Shown here one piece after another: positions 33,828 to 43,349 of a stretch of DNA of 64,000 bases. Each line of letters opens with the position of its first letter. Positions within the stretch are counted from its first letter, which is position 1. Below the pieces are notes generated by a model. It had not been told where the DNA came from. It saw only the letters and a list, made by a program, of their open reading frames with translations, and made no database searches. Origin of the DNA: an alpha proteobacterium AAP38 (lineage in GTDB: Bacteria > Pseudomonadota > Alphaproteobacteria > Azospirillales > Azospirillaceae); NCBI GenBank assembly GCA_001296005.1, contig LJHR01000015.1, forward strand, positions 242,485 through 306,484, read 5' to 3'. The position numbers and the translations under genes are program-made.

Positions 33828-35330
33828 CTATGCCGGAATGACGGAGCGCAGGAAGGCCAGGGGCATGGCCTGCACCCGTGTGGGCGGCAGGATGACGGTG
33901 ACGGTGGTGCCGATATCGATGGTGCTTTCCAGCGTGGCGTCGCCGCCATGCAGACGGGCCAGCGCCAGGACTAAAGGCAGACCCAGCCCCACGCCACCGG
34001 CGGAGCGGGAATGGCTGCCCTCGATCTGGCGGAACGGCTCCATGGCGGTCGCGATATCTTCCTCGCGCATGCCGATGCCATTGTCGCGGACATAAAGCGA
34101 CATGCCGCCATCGGCCTCCACCCGGGCGCCGCAGACCACCTTGCCGCCCTGGGGCGTGAATTTCACGGCGTTGGACAGAAGGTTGGACAGGATCTGCTTC
34201 AACGCCACCTCATCGGCGCGCACGGGCGGCAATTCCGCCTCCATCTCTGTCTCCAGCAGCACGCCGCCCTTGTCGGCACGTTCGGCGACAAGGCGCATGC
34301 TGGACCGGATCAGGCGGGGCACATCCACCAGCTTTTCCGACAATTCCTTCTTGCCGGCCTGGATCTTGGACAGGTCCAGGATGTCGTTGATCAGCGACAG
34401 CAGCATCTGGCCGCTGTCATGGACATCATGGGCATATTCGCGATAGGCGGGCTGGCCCATCGGCCCCATGGCCTCCGTCGCGATGATCTCTGAAAAGCCG
34501 ATGATGGCGTTCAGCGGCGTGCGCAACTCATGCGTCATGTTGGCCAGGAATTCCGACTTGGCGCGGTTGGCCATTTCGGCGGCGTCCAAGGCGGCCTCCA
34601 TGGCCTGCCGGTCGCGGCGCCATTGCGTGATGTCGCGCACGCTGCCCTGGAAGGCCACGGCCTTGCCGTCGGCATTGCGGATGATGCGGGCCGAAATCGC
34701 GACCCAGAAGCCTTCCCCATCGCGGCGGCGCAGTTCGACGGGCACGCTGCCCACCTCTTCCTGCGCCAGCAGGGCCTGGGTGATGGCCTCCCGGTTGTCC
34801 TGATCCATATAGAAACTGACGGTGGCGTCCTGCACCTCCGCCTGCAATTGCTCCAGGCTGTCATAGCGCAGCATGGCCAGCAGGGCGGGGTTGGCGGACA
34901 GGAAACGACCGGGGATGTCGATGGTGAACATCCCCTCCATCGCCGTCTCATAAATCTCGCGGTATTTGCGTTCCGACTGTGCCAGCCGGTCCATCACCGC
35001 CTGCTGACGCGTCACCTGCGCCACCAGGGCGGCATTGGCGTCGCGCAGTTCCTGGCGTTCGCGGATGGATTGGGATCGTTGCTGACAGGCGGCATGGATG
35101 GTGACGGCCAGCAGCAGCAATACCGCCAGACCGGCACAGGCCAGGGCCGCCGGCTGCCAGGGGTTGACCCCGGCGGGCAGGGCCGCTTCGGGCCGCAGCA
35201 AGGTCACGGCAAGAGCCGCCATCCCGGCCAGTGCCAGCGGCAAAGCCAGCCAGGGGGACAGTATCGGATAACGCGCCCGAAGGCGGTCCGGGGAGGTGGG
35301 GGGCCGTTCTGCGCCGGTCGTACCGTCCAT
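33828..35330 (-). CDS. Membrane PAS-sensor histidine kinase
   Basis: A 500-residue histidine kinase. Two membrane helices (LALPLALAGMAALAVTLL and ALACAGLAVLLLLAVTI) are followed by a coiled coil, a PAS domain (YETAMEGMFTIDIPGRFLSANP) with PAC, a HisKA dimerisation domain with the phospho-histidine in FLANMTHELRTPLNAIIGF, and an HATPase domain (LSNLLSNAVKFTPQGG, DNGIGM, GVGLGLPL). The very short external loop suggests sensing inside the membrane or via the PAS. There is no partner regulator next to it, so it is an orphan kinase here. Confidence 0.93.
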   Translation of the reverse strand: MDGTTGAERPPTSPDRLRARYPILSPWLALPLALAGMAALAVTLLRPEAALPAGVNPWQPAALACAGLAVLLLLAVTIHAACQQRSQSIRERQELRDANAALVAQVTRQQAVMDRLAQSERKYREIYETAMEGMFTIDIPGRFLSANPALLAMLRYDSLEQLQAEVQDATVSFYMDQDNREAITQALLAQEEVGSVPVELRRRDGEGFWVAISARIIRNADGKAVAFQGSVRDITQWRRDRQAMEAALDAAEMANRAKSEFLANMTHELRTPLNAIIGFSEIIATEAMGPMGQPAYREYAHDVHDSGQMLLSLINDILDLSKIQAGKKELSEKLVDVPRLIRSSMRLVAERADKGGVLLETEMEAELPPVRADEVALKQILSNLLSNAVKFTPQGGKVVCGARVEADGGMSLYVRDNGIGMREEDIATAMEPFRQIEGSHSRSAGGVGLGLPLVLALARLHGGDATLESTIDIGTTVTVILPPTRVQAMPLAFLRSVIPA

Positions 35331-35505
35331 CGCCTGCTCGCGGCCTCAATGAATGGACTATTGTTACCATTCCATGGCCCCTGGTGCCATGACGCACAAG
35401 CATAGTATGGGCGGTAGCCGAACAGATTCTCGCCTTTACACCCTGGACACGCGGCGGCGGCACCCCATCTGGCACCGCACCTTATCCCCGCAGACCGGAA
35501 CGATC

Positions 35506-36534
35506 ATGCAGAACCCTGCCTCCGCCCACCCCATCGCCATCATCGGCGCCGGCCTTGCCGGTCTGTCGGCGGCTTTGTCGTTGACGCAGCGGGGGATGGC
35601 CGTCGCCCTGTTCGACAAGGGGCGGGGACCGGGCGGGCGTCTGTCCACGCGGCGGGCCGATGGCTGGCGCTTTGACCATGGCGGGCAATATCTGACGGTA
35701 CGCGATGCCGGCCTGCGCCGTGTCATGGACGGGCTGGTGGCTGATGGCCATGCCGCGCCCTGGACCGGGCATATCGTGCGCCTGACTGCCGAAGGCGGGG
35801 TGGAGCCGCATCCCGTGGAACGGTTCGTGGGCGTGCCCGGCATGAATGGCATTCTCCAGGGTCTGATCGCCCGCCTGCCCGATGCGGCCCGCCCCCGTTT
35901 CAACCGCCGCGCCATCACCATCACAGGCGAGCCCGGTGACTGGCATCTGCGGATGGAGGATGGGGTGGTGGAAGGGCCGTTTGCCGCTGTCATCATCGCG
36001 GTTCCGTCGCCCCAGGCCGTGGACCTGTTGTCGCCCGTCGCCCCCGCCCTGGCCGCGCGCGCGGGCGAAGCTGTGATGGCCCCGTGCTGGGCCCTGATGC
36101 TGGGCTTCGATCAGGCAGTACTGCCCGCCTGGGACGCCGCCTTCGTCGCGGGTGCAGGGGCAGAGGATCGGCCCCTGTCCTGGATCGCCCAAGACGGGGC
36201 CAAGCCGGGCCGCGCCGGGGGTGCCAGCTTCGTGGCCCATGCCGCTCCCGACTGGTCCATCCGGCATCTGGAGGATGCGGCGGATGCGGTGGTGGCGGCC
36301 CTGCTGCCGGCGTTTCGCGCCGCGACGGCCATTGGTAGTGATCCGGCCTTGATCAGTGCCCATCGCTGGCGTTATGCCCTGCCGACAAGGCCGCTGACCG
36401 AAGGGTTCCTGCTGGATGCCACGCTGGGCATCGGGGCCTGTGGCGACTGGTGCCTGGAGGCGCGGGCAGAGGCCGCCTTTGTCAGCGGTGCGCGATTGGC
36501 TGCCGCGATGGGGGGCAGAGCGGTTTTCGGATAA
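35506..36534 (+). CDS. FAD-dependent NAD(P)-binding oxidoreductase (renalase-like)
   Basis: A 342-residue flavoprotein. The N-terminal Rossmann motif is IAIIGAGLAGLSAALSL, followed by the amine-oxidase signature GPGGRLSTRR and DHGGQYLTV; the C-terminal flavin contact is IGACGDWC. This pattern fits the renalase-like amine-oxidase group of about 330-340 residues. The start ATG at 35506 is chosen because upstream codons lack family similarity. The TAA stop sits in the loop of a 13-bp hairpin that starts the repeat copy C, before the DUF1289 gene. Confidence 0.87.
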   Translation: MQNPASAHPIAIIGAGLAGLSAALSLTQRGMAVALFDKGRGPGGRLSTRRADGWRFDHGGQYLTVRDAGLRRVMDGLVADGHAAPWTGHIVRLTAEGGVEPHPVERFVGVPGMNGILQGLIARLPDAARPRFNRRAITITGEPGDWHLRMEDGVVEGPFAAVIIAVPSPQAVDLLSPVAPALAARAGEAVMAPCWALMLGFDQAVLPAWDAAFVAGAGAEDRPLSWIAQDGAKPGRAGGASFVAHAAPDWSIRHLEDAADAVVAALLPAFRAATAIGSDPALISAHRWRYALPTRPLTEGFLLDATLGIGACGDWCLEARAEAAFVSGARLAAAMGGRAVFG

Positions 36535-36628
36535 CCGGAAACCGCTCCGGCGGCGACCGCCGACGCGCGGCACGTGCCGCGTAAAGCCAAGTCGCTGATG
36601 CGGCGCCGGCGTTTGAGGAGCATGCTCC
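36518..36628 (+). repeat. Palindromic intergenic repeat, copy C
   Basis: GAGCGGTTTTCGG and CCGGAAACCGCTC (13-bp arms, one G-U pair) enclose the TAA stop codon of the FAD oxidoreductase. They are followed by a diverged GC-rich core (CGGCGGCGACCGCCG), GCCAAG, GATGCG and the tail GCCGGCGTTTGAGG. A perfect 12-bp palindrome GGAGCATGCTCC ends it (36617-36628). Confidence 0.75.
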
Positions 36629-36641
36629 GAAGGGGAAACTG

Positions 36642-36863
36642 ATGATTATACAGGTGCAGGTGCCCGATCCCGACGATTACGTGCCCAGCCCCTGCATCCG
36701 GCGCTGCGACCTGGACCGCAAGCGGCAATCCTGCCTGGGCTGCAAGCGGCTGCTGGAAGAGATCATGCGCTGGGGCGTGATGACGCCCGACGAACGCCGC
36801 GCCGTCTGGGCCCGCCTGGGCCGCCCCATCCCCCCGCCGGAAGAGCGTCGGGAGCCGGCTTAG
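36642..36863 (+). CDS. DUF1289 domain protein
   Basis: A 73-residue protein with four cysteines in the DUF1289 pattern: SPCIRRCDLDRKRQSCLGCKR then LLEEIMRW. The cysteines look like a small metal or Fe-S site, but function is unknown for the family. It is downstream of the FAD oxidoreductase, separated by repeat copy C, and a second repeat (copy E) begins at its stop. Confidence 0.85.
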   Translation: MIIQVQVPDPDDYVPSPCIRRCDLDRKRQSCLGCKRLLEEIMRWGVMTPDERRAVWARLGRPIPPPEERREPA

Positions 36864-36910
36864 AGCTGTTTTGGGTTGACCAAAAACAGTGCCGGCGCTT
36901 GAGGAAAACG
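36861..36910 (+). repeat. Palindromic intergenic repeat, copy E (tail only)
   Basis: This begins at the DUF1289 stop codon with the hairpin CTGTTTTGG / CCAAAAACAG, then only the tail GCCGGCGCTTGAGGA of the family. The start GAGCTGTTT matches copy D. It fills the gap between convergent genes. Confidence 0.65.
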
Positions 36911-36915
36911 AAAGC

Positions 36916-37581
36916 CTAGAGCATTCCCCGCACCTGATGCAGACTTTCCGCCACATGCAGGGCCAGCGACCGCATCTCGTCTGTGGCGGGCAGCAGGTCG
37001 GGCACCATCACCGCCATCATGCCGGCGCCATGGGCGGAGCGGATGCCGTTATGGCTGTCTTCCAGCGCCAGGCAATGGGCGGGATCAACACCCAGCAGGC
37101 TGGCCGCCGTCAGGTACGGTTCGGGATGCGGCTTGCCGCGCGTGACATCATCGCGGGTGACGATGGCGTCGAACCGGTGATGGATGCCGACATGGCGCAG
37201 ATGTTCATCGGCCTTTTCCCGGCCCGTGGAGGTCGCCACCGCCTTGGGCAGGCCCAGCGCGTCCAGATGATCCAGCAGTTCCACCACGCCCGCCATCATC
37301 TCCACCCCCTGGCGCAAGGCCTCCATCCGGGGGACGAAATGGGCGCGGAACCGGTCGAATCCGTCCTGCCCGCCGAAATAATCCTTCAGCATGGCCAGGG
37401 TCTCCGGCCAGGGCGTACCGATGATGCCGGCATAGAAATCGTCTTCCATGGGCCGCCCCACATCCAGTGCGGCACCCAGCGTCGCCTCACGTACATGGCG
37501 TTCCGTGTCGATCAGCAGCCCGTCCATATCGAAGACAACAGCGTGCAGGGGCCTGGGAAAGGCCGGTGCGGTCAGGGGCAT
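36916..37581 (-). CDS. HAD superfamily hydrolase (beta-phosphoglucomutase/GPH-like)
   Basis: A 221-residue HAD phosphatase. Motif I is VVFDMDGLLIDTE, motif II KAVATSTGR, motif III lysine RGKPHPEPYL and motif IV ALEDSHNGIRSAHGAGM. It has a helical cap after motif I (subclass I). Relatives dephosphorylate sugar phosphates or phosphoglycolate, or isomerise beta-glucose-1-phosphate; the substrate cannot be fixed. It follows the diguanylate cyclase gene by 15 bp in the same direction. Confidence 0.9.
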   Translation of the reverse strand: MPLTAPAFPRPLHAVVFDMDGLLIDTERHVREATLGAALDVGRPMEDDFYAGIIGTPWPETLAMLKDYFGGQDGFDRFRAHFVPRMEALRQGVEMMAGVVELLDHLDALGLPKAVATSTGREKADEHLRHVGIHHRFDAIVTRDDVTRGKPHPEPYLTAASLLGVDPAHCLALEDSHNGIRSAHGAGMMAVMVPDLLPATDEMRSLALHVAESLHQVRGML

Positions 37582-37596
37582 GGTCGATGAACGCCT

Positions 37597-39165
37597 TCAG
37601 GAAACGGTGACGCGGGACGCTTCCACGCGGTTGCGGCCCTGCAGCTTCGCCTGATACAGCGCCTGATCGGCGCGGTCCAGCAATTGGGCCAGCGTTTCCG
37701 TATCCCCCCGCCAGGAGGCGACGCCGATGCTGGTGGTCAGCGGGATGGCCTTGTCCTCATGCAGGACAGGATGGGTGCCGATGGCGCTGCGGATGCGTTC
37801 TGCCGCCAGCAGGGCCGCTGGCAGGTCAGTTTCCGGCAACATGGCCACCAGTTCCTCCCCCCCGAACCGGGCCAAACAATCGGTGGTGCGCAGGCTGCTG
37901 CCCGCCCGTTCGGCGGCAACGCGGATCGCGGTGTCGCCGGCGGCATGACCATGGCTGTCATTGATGCGCTTGAACTGATCCAGGTCCAGCAGCAGCAGGG
38001 AGAAGGCGCGGCCATAGCGGGTGCAGCGATCCCATTCCGCCTCCGCCAGTTCCATGAAGCGGCGGCGGTTCAGGATACCGGTCAGGCTGTCGATGCTGGC
38101 CAGCGTCTCCAGCTTGGCATTGGCTTCCGACAACTCGCGGGTGCGCTCGGCGACGCGATGTTCCAGCGTCTGGGTCAGTGCGCGCAGGTCGGTATTGGCC
38201 TGACTCAGCTGTTCGTACAGCACCAGATTGACCAGCCCGCCCGCGAACTTGGCCGTCAGAACGCCCAGCATCTCTGCATCCGCCGGCATCAGCACGCGGT
38301 CGCAATCCAGAATGGCCAGGAAGGCCCCGCCATCGGGGCCGGGCATGTACAGCGTGGCCGTCTGTCCGGCCACGCCCGTGCGCCGGTCGGCCAGGGCGGC
38401 CAGCAGCCGTTCATGCAGGGGGCTGCCTTCCGGGACCGCTGTCATATCGGTAAAACGGCCCGTGGCGGCCAAGGGCCGGAAACGGGTGCCGCCGATGGAC
38501 CAGCCCTCCACCCCCTCCACGACACAGGCCAGACCGCAGGCATTGGCGCCTAGGATGGGGCCGGCCTGTTCCAGGACCGTCTGGGCATAGGCCTCCATCC
38601 CCATGTCGGGGCGCAGCCGGTCATCCAGCGCGATCATGCGGCGCAGGCCGCGGCGGTTGGCCTCGATGGTGGTGATGCTGTCATAGGCGCGTAGCGCCGC
38701 GATCACCGTCGTGAACAGCTTCTGCGAGGTGAGTTCAGTTTTGGCCTTGTAGTCATTGACGTCGTAGTCGACGATCACCCGTTCCTCGGGCGCCTGACCC
38801 GGCTGCCCGGTGCGCAAGATGATGCGGATGGCGGTATCGGCCAAATCCTCGCGGATGGCGCGGACCAGACGCAGGCCGGCATCATCCGTCTCCATCACCA
38901 CGTCCAGCAGGACCAGGGCCACGTCAGCCTCTGCCGCCAACATGGTCAGCGCCTGTGCCGCCGAATAGGCCGACAGCAACTCCAGCGGGCGGTCGCGGAA
39001 GCGGACCTTGCGCAGGGCATAGCGGGTGACGGAATGCACCTCTTCGTCATCATCGACGATCAGGATGCGCCAGGGCGGGCCGTCCGGCTGGCGGCTTTCC
39101 GGCAGCGCGGCAGGCGCACCCTTCAGGGTGCCATCCTCCGCGAACAGGAAATCGTCATCAACCAA
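37597..39165 (-). CDS. Response regulator with DUF3369 and GGDEF domains (diguanylate cyclase)
   Basis: A protein of about 522 residues. A receiver domain (ILIVDDDEEVHSVTRYAL, phospho-Asp in ALVLLDVVMETDDA) is followed by DUF3369 (RGLRRMIALDDRLRPDMGM), a coiled coil and a GGDEF domain with active-site RFGGEELVAMLPE. GGEEF/GGEEL variants are catalytically competent, so c-di-GMP synthesis is expected on phosphorylation. The start is uncertain: no ATG fits, and a TTG at 39165 with AGGG before it is the best choice. A longer reading adds 40 residues unlike the family. The cognate kinase is unknown. Confidence 0.9.
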   Translation of the reverse strand: MVDDDFLFAEDGTLKGAPAALPESRQPDGPPWRILIVDDDEEVHSVTRYALRKVRFRDRPLELLSAYSAAQALTMLAAEADVALVLLDVVMETDDAGLRLVRAIREDLADTAIRIILRTGQPGQAPEERVIVDYDVNDYKAKTELTSQKLFTTVIAALRAYDSITTIEANRRGLRRMIALDDRLRPDMGMEAYAQTVLEQAGPILGANACGLACVVEGVEGWSIGGTRFRPLAATGRFTDMTAVPEGSPLHERLLAALADRRTGVAGQTATLYMPGPDGGAFLAILDCDRVLMPADAEMLGVLTAKFAGGLVNLVLYEQLSQANTDLRALTQTLEHRVAERTRELSEANAKLETLASIDSLTGILNRRRFMELAEAEWDRCTRYGRAFSLLLLDLDQFKRINDSHGHAAGDTAIRVAAERAGSSLRTTDCLARFGGEELVAMLPETDLPAALLAAERIRSAIGTHPVLHEDKAIPLTTSIGVASWRGDTETLAQLLDRADQALYQAKLQGRNRVEASRVTVS

Positions 39166-39461
39166 AGCCCTGACCCCGTTCCATCCGCCGCCATGCGACC
39201 GACCCGCCCCCCATTGGACGGGCTTCCTGCTGAATGTCTGGCGAAACACCAGATTGAAACAAATGTATGCCGCTCCAGCCAGTTCCACCGTTTGGCGGCG
39301 GGAACCGGATCGGGCGGCGATCTATATTGGGTACCACTATAAATCGTTTCGGGTGCCGATGCCTGCCCTAAATGATGGGTCCGCCTGGATTTCAGCATTG
39401 GCGCTTCCAATCTGCGGCCCTATCCTGCGGCCAACCGTCAACCATTATCGGGGTGTCGCAT

Positions 39462-41696
39462 ATGTCATCGGGCCATCATTCCGGGGGCGGGCCGCGCCGG
39501 CCCGGCATCCTGATCCTGTTTGCCGCCCTGGTCGGGGCCACCACGCTGGCCTATGTGACCTTGCCAAGGAAAAACGCCGAGATGCCCGTCCCGCAGACCG
39601 CCACCGACCTGCCCCCGCTGCGCCAGAGCCTGTTCCCCGCACCGCCCGTGGCCAAACAGGTGCCCGTGGAGCATGTGCGCCATGGCGAGACCTGGGTCGA
39701 TCCCTATGACTGGCTGCGTGACAAGGATTATCCCAAGGTCGATGACGCCGAGGTGCTGGATTACCTGAAGGCGGAGAACGCCTATACCGACACCGTCCTG
39801 GGCAAGGAGGTGGACGGCCTGCGCGCCAGCCTGTTCGCCGAATTGAAGGGCCGCGTGAAGGAGGACGATACCGGCGTCCCCTATCCCAGGGGTGGCTATA
39901 TCTACCAGTCGCGCTTTGCCGCCGGGCAGGATCACCCCACCTTCGTGCGCCGCGCCAAGGGCGAGGCCGAGGGGGCCGAGAAGACCATCCTGGACGTGAA
40001 CGAACTGGCCAAGGGTAAGGACTTCTATGATGTCGAGGCGCTGGAACCCAGCCCCGATGGCCGGTATCTCGCCTATAGCTTTGATGACAATGGTTCGGAA
40101 AACTTCACCATCGTCGTGAAAGACCTGACCAATGATCAGTTCGTGGGCGAGCCGATCCCCGGGACGTCCGGTTCCGTGGTCTGGGCCGCCGACAACAAGA
40201 CCCTGTTCTATGTGCTAAAAGATGAAAGCCAGCGGCCAAAGCAGGTGATGCGTACGGTCCTGGGTGCGAAGGCCGATGCAGGTACCCTGGTCTATGAGGA
40301 ACAGGACCCGTCCTGGTGGGTCGGCATCGGCGAAAGCCAGTCGGGCCGCTTCATTGAGATCGGGTCGGGCACGCTGGTCGCGTCCGAAACCCTGCTGATC
40401 CCGTCCGACAACCCGACGGACAAACCCAAGCCGGTGATCCCGCGCCGCGAGAACCATCTCTATTCCGTGGCCGACCAGGGCGACAGCCTGTGGATCCTGT
40501 CCAATGACAAGCATCTGAATTTCCGTCTGGTGAAGACCCCGATCAATGACTGGTCGGAGAAATCCTGGACAGAGGTGATGGCCGGCAGCGACCGGCAATA
40601 TCTGACGGGTCTGCTGACACTCAAGGACTGGCTGGTGGTGTTCGGCCGGCAGGACGGCACGCAGCAGGTCTGGGTGCTGGACAATAAGGGCGGATCGCAC
40701 ACCATCGCCTTCCCCGATGCCGCCTTCGCCGTGTCGGGCATGAATAACGAGGAGTATGAGACGGGCACGCTCCGCGTCCGCTACCACTCGCTGGTGACGC
40801 CGCCGACCGTGTTCGACTATGACCTGGCCGCCCGCACCCTGACGACGCGCAAGGTGCAGGAAATCCCCAGCGGTTATGATCCCTCGCTCTACACTTCCGA
40901 ACGGCTGATGGCCCCGGCGCGGGACGGCACGCCCATCCCCGTCTCCATCGTTTATCGCAAGGATGTGAAGAAGGACGGCAAGGCGCCGATGCATCTCTAT
41001 GGCTATGGCTCCTACTCCATCGCCATGGAACCCGGCTTCTCCACCAACCGCATCGGCCTGCTGGATCGCGGCTTCGTCTATGCCATCGCCCATATACGCG
41101 GGGGCGAGGAGATGGGGCGCCCCTGGCACGATGCGGGGCGCCTGACCAACAAGCCCAACACCTTCAACGATTTCCTGGATGTGGCGCAGTTCCTAGTGGC
41201 CCAGGGCTATACCAGCCCCGGCCAGATCAGCATTGAGGGCGGGTCGGCCGGCGGTACCCTGATGGGGGCCGTGCTGAACATGGCATCCGACGGCATGTTT
41301 GCCGGGGCCGTGGCGCATGTGCCCTTCGTCGATGTGCTGAACACCCTGTTCGACGATACCCTGCCCCTGACCACGGGTGATTATCCGGAATGGGGCAATC
41401 CCAATATCAAGGAAATCTACGATGTCATGAAGACCTACAGCCCCTATGACAACGTGACCAAGCGGCCCTATCCGCCGATCCTGATCACGGCGGGGCTGAA
41501 TGATTACCGTGTCACCTATTGGGAACCGGCCAAATGGGCGGCCAAGCTGCGCGTCTACAAGACCGACGACAATGTCCTGATGCTGAAGACGGAGATGAGT
41601 GCGGGCCATGGCGGCTCCACGGGCCGCTTCGACAAGCTGAAGGAAGTGGCCTTGTCCCAGGCCTTCATCCTGCGCGCCCACGGGATGTCCAAGTGA
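39462..41696 (+). CDS. ptrB: S9 family peptidase (oligopeptidase B)
   Basis: A 744-residue prolyl-oligopeptidase-family serine peptidase. The N-terminus has a membrane anchor or signal (PGILILFAALVGATTLAYV), then the beta-propeller (VDPYDWLRDKDYPKVDDAEV) and the alpha/beta-hydrolase domain. The catalytic Ser is in ISIEGGSAGGTLMGAV, Asp in ITAGLNDYRVTYWEP and His in SAGHGGSTGRF. These match oligopeptidase B, which cleaves short peptides after Arg or Lys. An N-terminal hydrophobic segment suggests export to the periplasm, unlike E. coli PtrB. The next gene overlaps its stop. Confidence 0.93.
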   Translation: MSSGHHSGGGPRRPGILILFAALVGATTLAYVTLPRKNAEMPVPQTATDLPPLRQSLFPAPPVAKQVPVEHVRHGETWVDPYDWLRDKDYPKVDDAEVLDYLKAENAYTDTVLGKEVDGLRASLFAELKGRVKEDDTGVPYPRGGYIYQSRFAAGQDHPTFVRRAKGEAEGAEKTILDVNELAKGKDFYDVEALEPSPDGRYLAYSFDDNGSENFTIVVKDLTNDQFVGEPIPGTSGSVVWAADNKTLFYVLKDESQRPKQVMRTVLGAKADAGTLVYEEQDPSWWVGIGESQSGRFIEIGSGTLVASETLLIPSDNPTDKPKPVIPRRENHLYSVADQGDSLWILSNDKHLNFRLVKTPINDWSEKSWTEVMAGSDRQYLTGLLTLKDWLVVFGRQDGTQQVWVLDNKGGSHTIAFPDAAFAVSGMNNEEYETGTLRVRYHSLVTPPTVFDYDLAARTLTTRKVQEIPSGYDPSLYTSERLMAPARDGTPIPVSIVYRKDVKKDGKAPMHLYGYGSYSIAMEPGFSTNRIGLLDRGFVYAIAHIRGGEEMGRPWHDAGRLTNKPNTFNDFLDVAQFLVAQGYTSPGQISIEGGSAGGTLMGAVLNMASDGMFAGAVAHVPFVDVLNTLFDDTLPLTTGDYPEWGNPNIKEIYDVMKTYSPYDNVTKRPYPPILITAGLNDYRVTYWEPAKWAAKLRVYKTDDNVLMLKTEMSAGHGGSTGRFDKLKEVALSQAFILRAHGMSK

Positions 41697-42190
41697 CGGA
41701 ACCGGGATTCGGTCGCTACCCGGCCGATGCGCTGAAGGCCGATGGGTTGCGGGCGGCGGGGGGCCTGGCGGTGACGCTGGGCCCCCTTGCCCTGGTCGGG
41801 TTCGATGCCCACCCGCTGGTGGCGGTGCCGCTGCTGGCGGGGGCCGGCCTGTTCGGCTGGCTGGGGCTACGGACGCTGGCCCGGCGGGGTGCCGCCTGCC
41901 GCGTGACGGAAGAGGGTCTGATCCTGCCCAGCGGCTTTTTCATGATCATGGTCCGGTGGGATCAGATCACGGGCGTGAAGCTGCGCTACTATTCCACAAA
42001 AAAGGACAAGTCCGGCGGCTGGATGCAGTTGACCATCCGGGCGGGCCGGGGAAGTTACAGCATTGAAAGCCAGCTCACCGGCTTCGACGCCATCGCTGCG
42101 CGCGTGGCGGAACGGGTGCTGGAACGGGAACTGCCCGTGGATGCCACGACGAAGGAAAACTTCCTGTCGCTGGGGCATTACATGGCGTAG
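41693..42190 (+). CDS. Conserved membrane protein of unknown function
   Basis: A 165-residue protein, probably starting at a GTG that overlaps the peptidase stop (GTGA). Two hydrophobic segments (AAGGLAVTLGPLALVGF and LVAVPLLAGAGLFGWLGL) are followed by a compact domain (CRVTEEGLILPSGFFMI, RWDQITGVKLRYYSTKKDK) that resembles a bacterial PH-like fold. No known function. Coupling to the peptidase gene suggests shared expression. Confidence 0.72.
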   Translation: MTEPGFGRYPADALKADGLRAAGGLAVTLGPLALVGFDAHPLVAVPLLAGAGLFGWLGLRTLARRGAACRVTEEGLILPSGFFMIMVRWDQITGVKLRYYSTKKDKSGGWMQLTIRAGRGSYSIESQLTGFDAIAARVAERVLERELPVDATTKENFLSLGHYMA

Positions 42191-42235
42191 CGCAGAGCTG
42201 CGAAGCCGCTCCGCGGAAACCCCGGCGTCGTCCCC

Positions 42236-42817
42236 TCACGCCAGCAATGCCTCCTGCTCGATCGACAGGCGCATGTCATCGGCATCCCAATGCCGGGGCA
42301 GGCGGCGGTCGAAACGGATGGCGCCTAGGACGCGGGCATCGCCATCGGCACAGGCAAAGGGCAGCAGCAGCCGGTCATAGCGCACCGTGTCCCCGCCCGG
42401 CAGATCGACGCGGACCCGGCTCCAATGCGCGCGACCTGTCTGCCGCGCCGTCACATAGCTGTCGGCGGTCAGCTTGAAACCCGCTGATTTGCTGGCATCG
42501 CGCAGGCCCCGCCCCGTCAGGTCGCGGCCCGTGAATTCGACCAGCCCCGAACCGTACAGCGTGTAATGCGCCCCCGATCCGTCACGCGGGAACCGTGCCA
42601 TCAGCAGATGGCCCAGCCAGGGCTTCAGATCGAAGACCAGTTCACCGGTCCAGAGCGGCAAACTCCCTTCGGCGCGGGGCAGCGCCCGCCACCAAGGCAG
42701 CAGGGGTTGCAACAGGGCGGGGGTGCTTTCCGCGGGCGGGGGCATGGGATCGTCGGACCGGTTTGCCGTGCCTGAAATCATGGGGCTGGGACCGCCATGG
42801 TGGAAGGTGGCAGGCAT
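42236..42817 (-). CDS. PAS domain protein of the PAS_5 type
   Basis: A protein of up to 193 residues. The body follows the short PAS_5-type family common in Rhodospirillales: LLPWWRALPRAEGSLPLW, HYTLYGSGLVEFTGRDLTG, then YDRLLLPFACADGDARVLGAI near the C-terminus. Such proteins may sense a ligand but have no output domain. The start is uncertain, since several in-frame ATGs occur (42817 and two later ones) and none has a good ribosome-binding site. It is convergent with the preceding membrane-protein gene. Confidence 0.72.
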   Translation of the reverse strand: MPATFHHGGPSPMISGTANRSDDPMPPPAESTPALLQPLLPWWRALPRAEGSLPLWTGELVFDLKPWLGHLLMARFPRDGSGAHYTLYGSGLVEFTGRDLTGRGLRDASKSAGFKLTADSYVTARQTGRAHWSRVRVDLPGGDTVRYDRLLLPFACADGDARVLGAIRFDRRLPRHWDADDMRLSIEQEALLA

Positions 42818-42882
42818 GGTGCGCCCGTCATTGCAGGCTGTCTATATTCACCGCACTGCAACAATAGGGCGCTCCGGTCAAA

Positions 42883-43236
42883 TCAAGCCACCCGCGCGCC
42901 GCCCCGGTCGGTCTGGGCATTCTTGTGAACAACCAGGGTGACCTTGTCGTTCATCATATGCAGCTGCTTGGCCGATTTGGTGGGCAGCGGGATGCGCTGA
43001 TTGATGCAGTAAAAGATCAGGCAGGCGGCCAGCGTGGGATTGTCGATCCACTGCACCTGCCGCGCCCCGTCATCCAGCCCGATATGCAGGGCGCAGCGCA
43101 CCTGCGGCTCCGTCTGGATTTCCAGGCGGATGATGCTGCCTGACGGCAGGGGGTTTCCCGAACGGCGGTGATAATCCACGACCGCGCGGATCACCTCTTC
43201 ATTGGTGAAGATGATGTGCCGGATTTCAGTGGGCAT
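42883..43236 (-). CDS. Conserved hypothetical protein (117 aa)
   Basis: A 117-residue soluble protein, MPTEIRHIIFTNEEVIRAVV followed by RRSGNPLPSGSIIRLEI and a second conserved-looking block LAACLIFYCINQRIPLPTKS. There is no signal or membrane helix and no known fold that I recognise. Codon use is like the neighbours. It stands alone between the tRNA-Ala gene and the PAS_5 gene, all on the minus strand. Confidence 0.7.
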   Translation of the reverse strand: MPTEIRHIIFTNEEVIRAVVDYHRRSGNPLPSGSIIRLEIQTEPQVRCALHIGLDDGARQVQWIDNPTLAACLIFYCINQRIPLPTKSAKQLHMMNDKVTLVVHKNAQTDRGGARVA

Positions 43237-43349
43237 GCTGTTGTCTTCCCGCCAAAGGGCGTGGATACCAGCATATCAGGTCGGCCATGCCGGAACAGCG
43301 CTGCATCTGCCGAACCCGAAAATCATGTCTGATCGGAAACCCGGAGGAA

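Noticed and set aside
42191..42235. Possible seventh copy of the palindromic repeat
   Set aside because: It has CCGCTCCGCGG and CCCGGCG, but too little matches the core or tail to include it.
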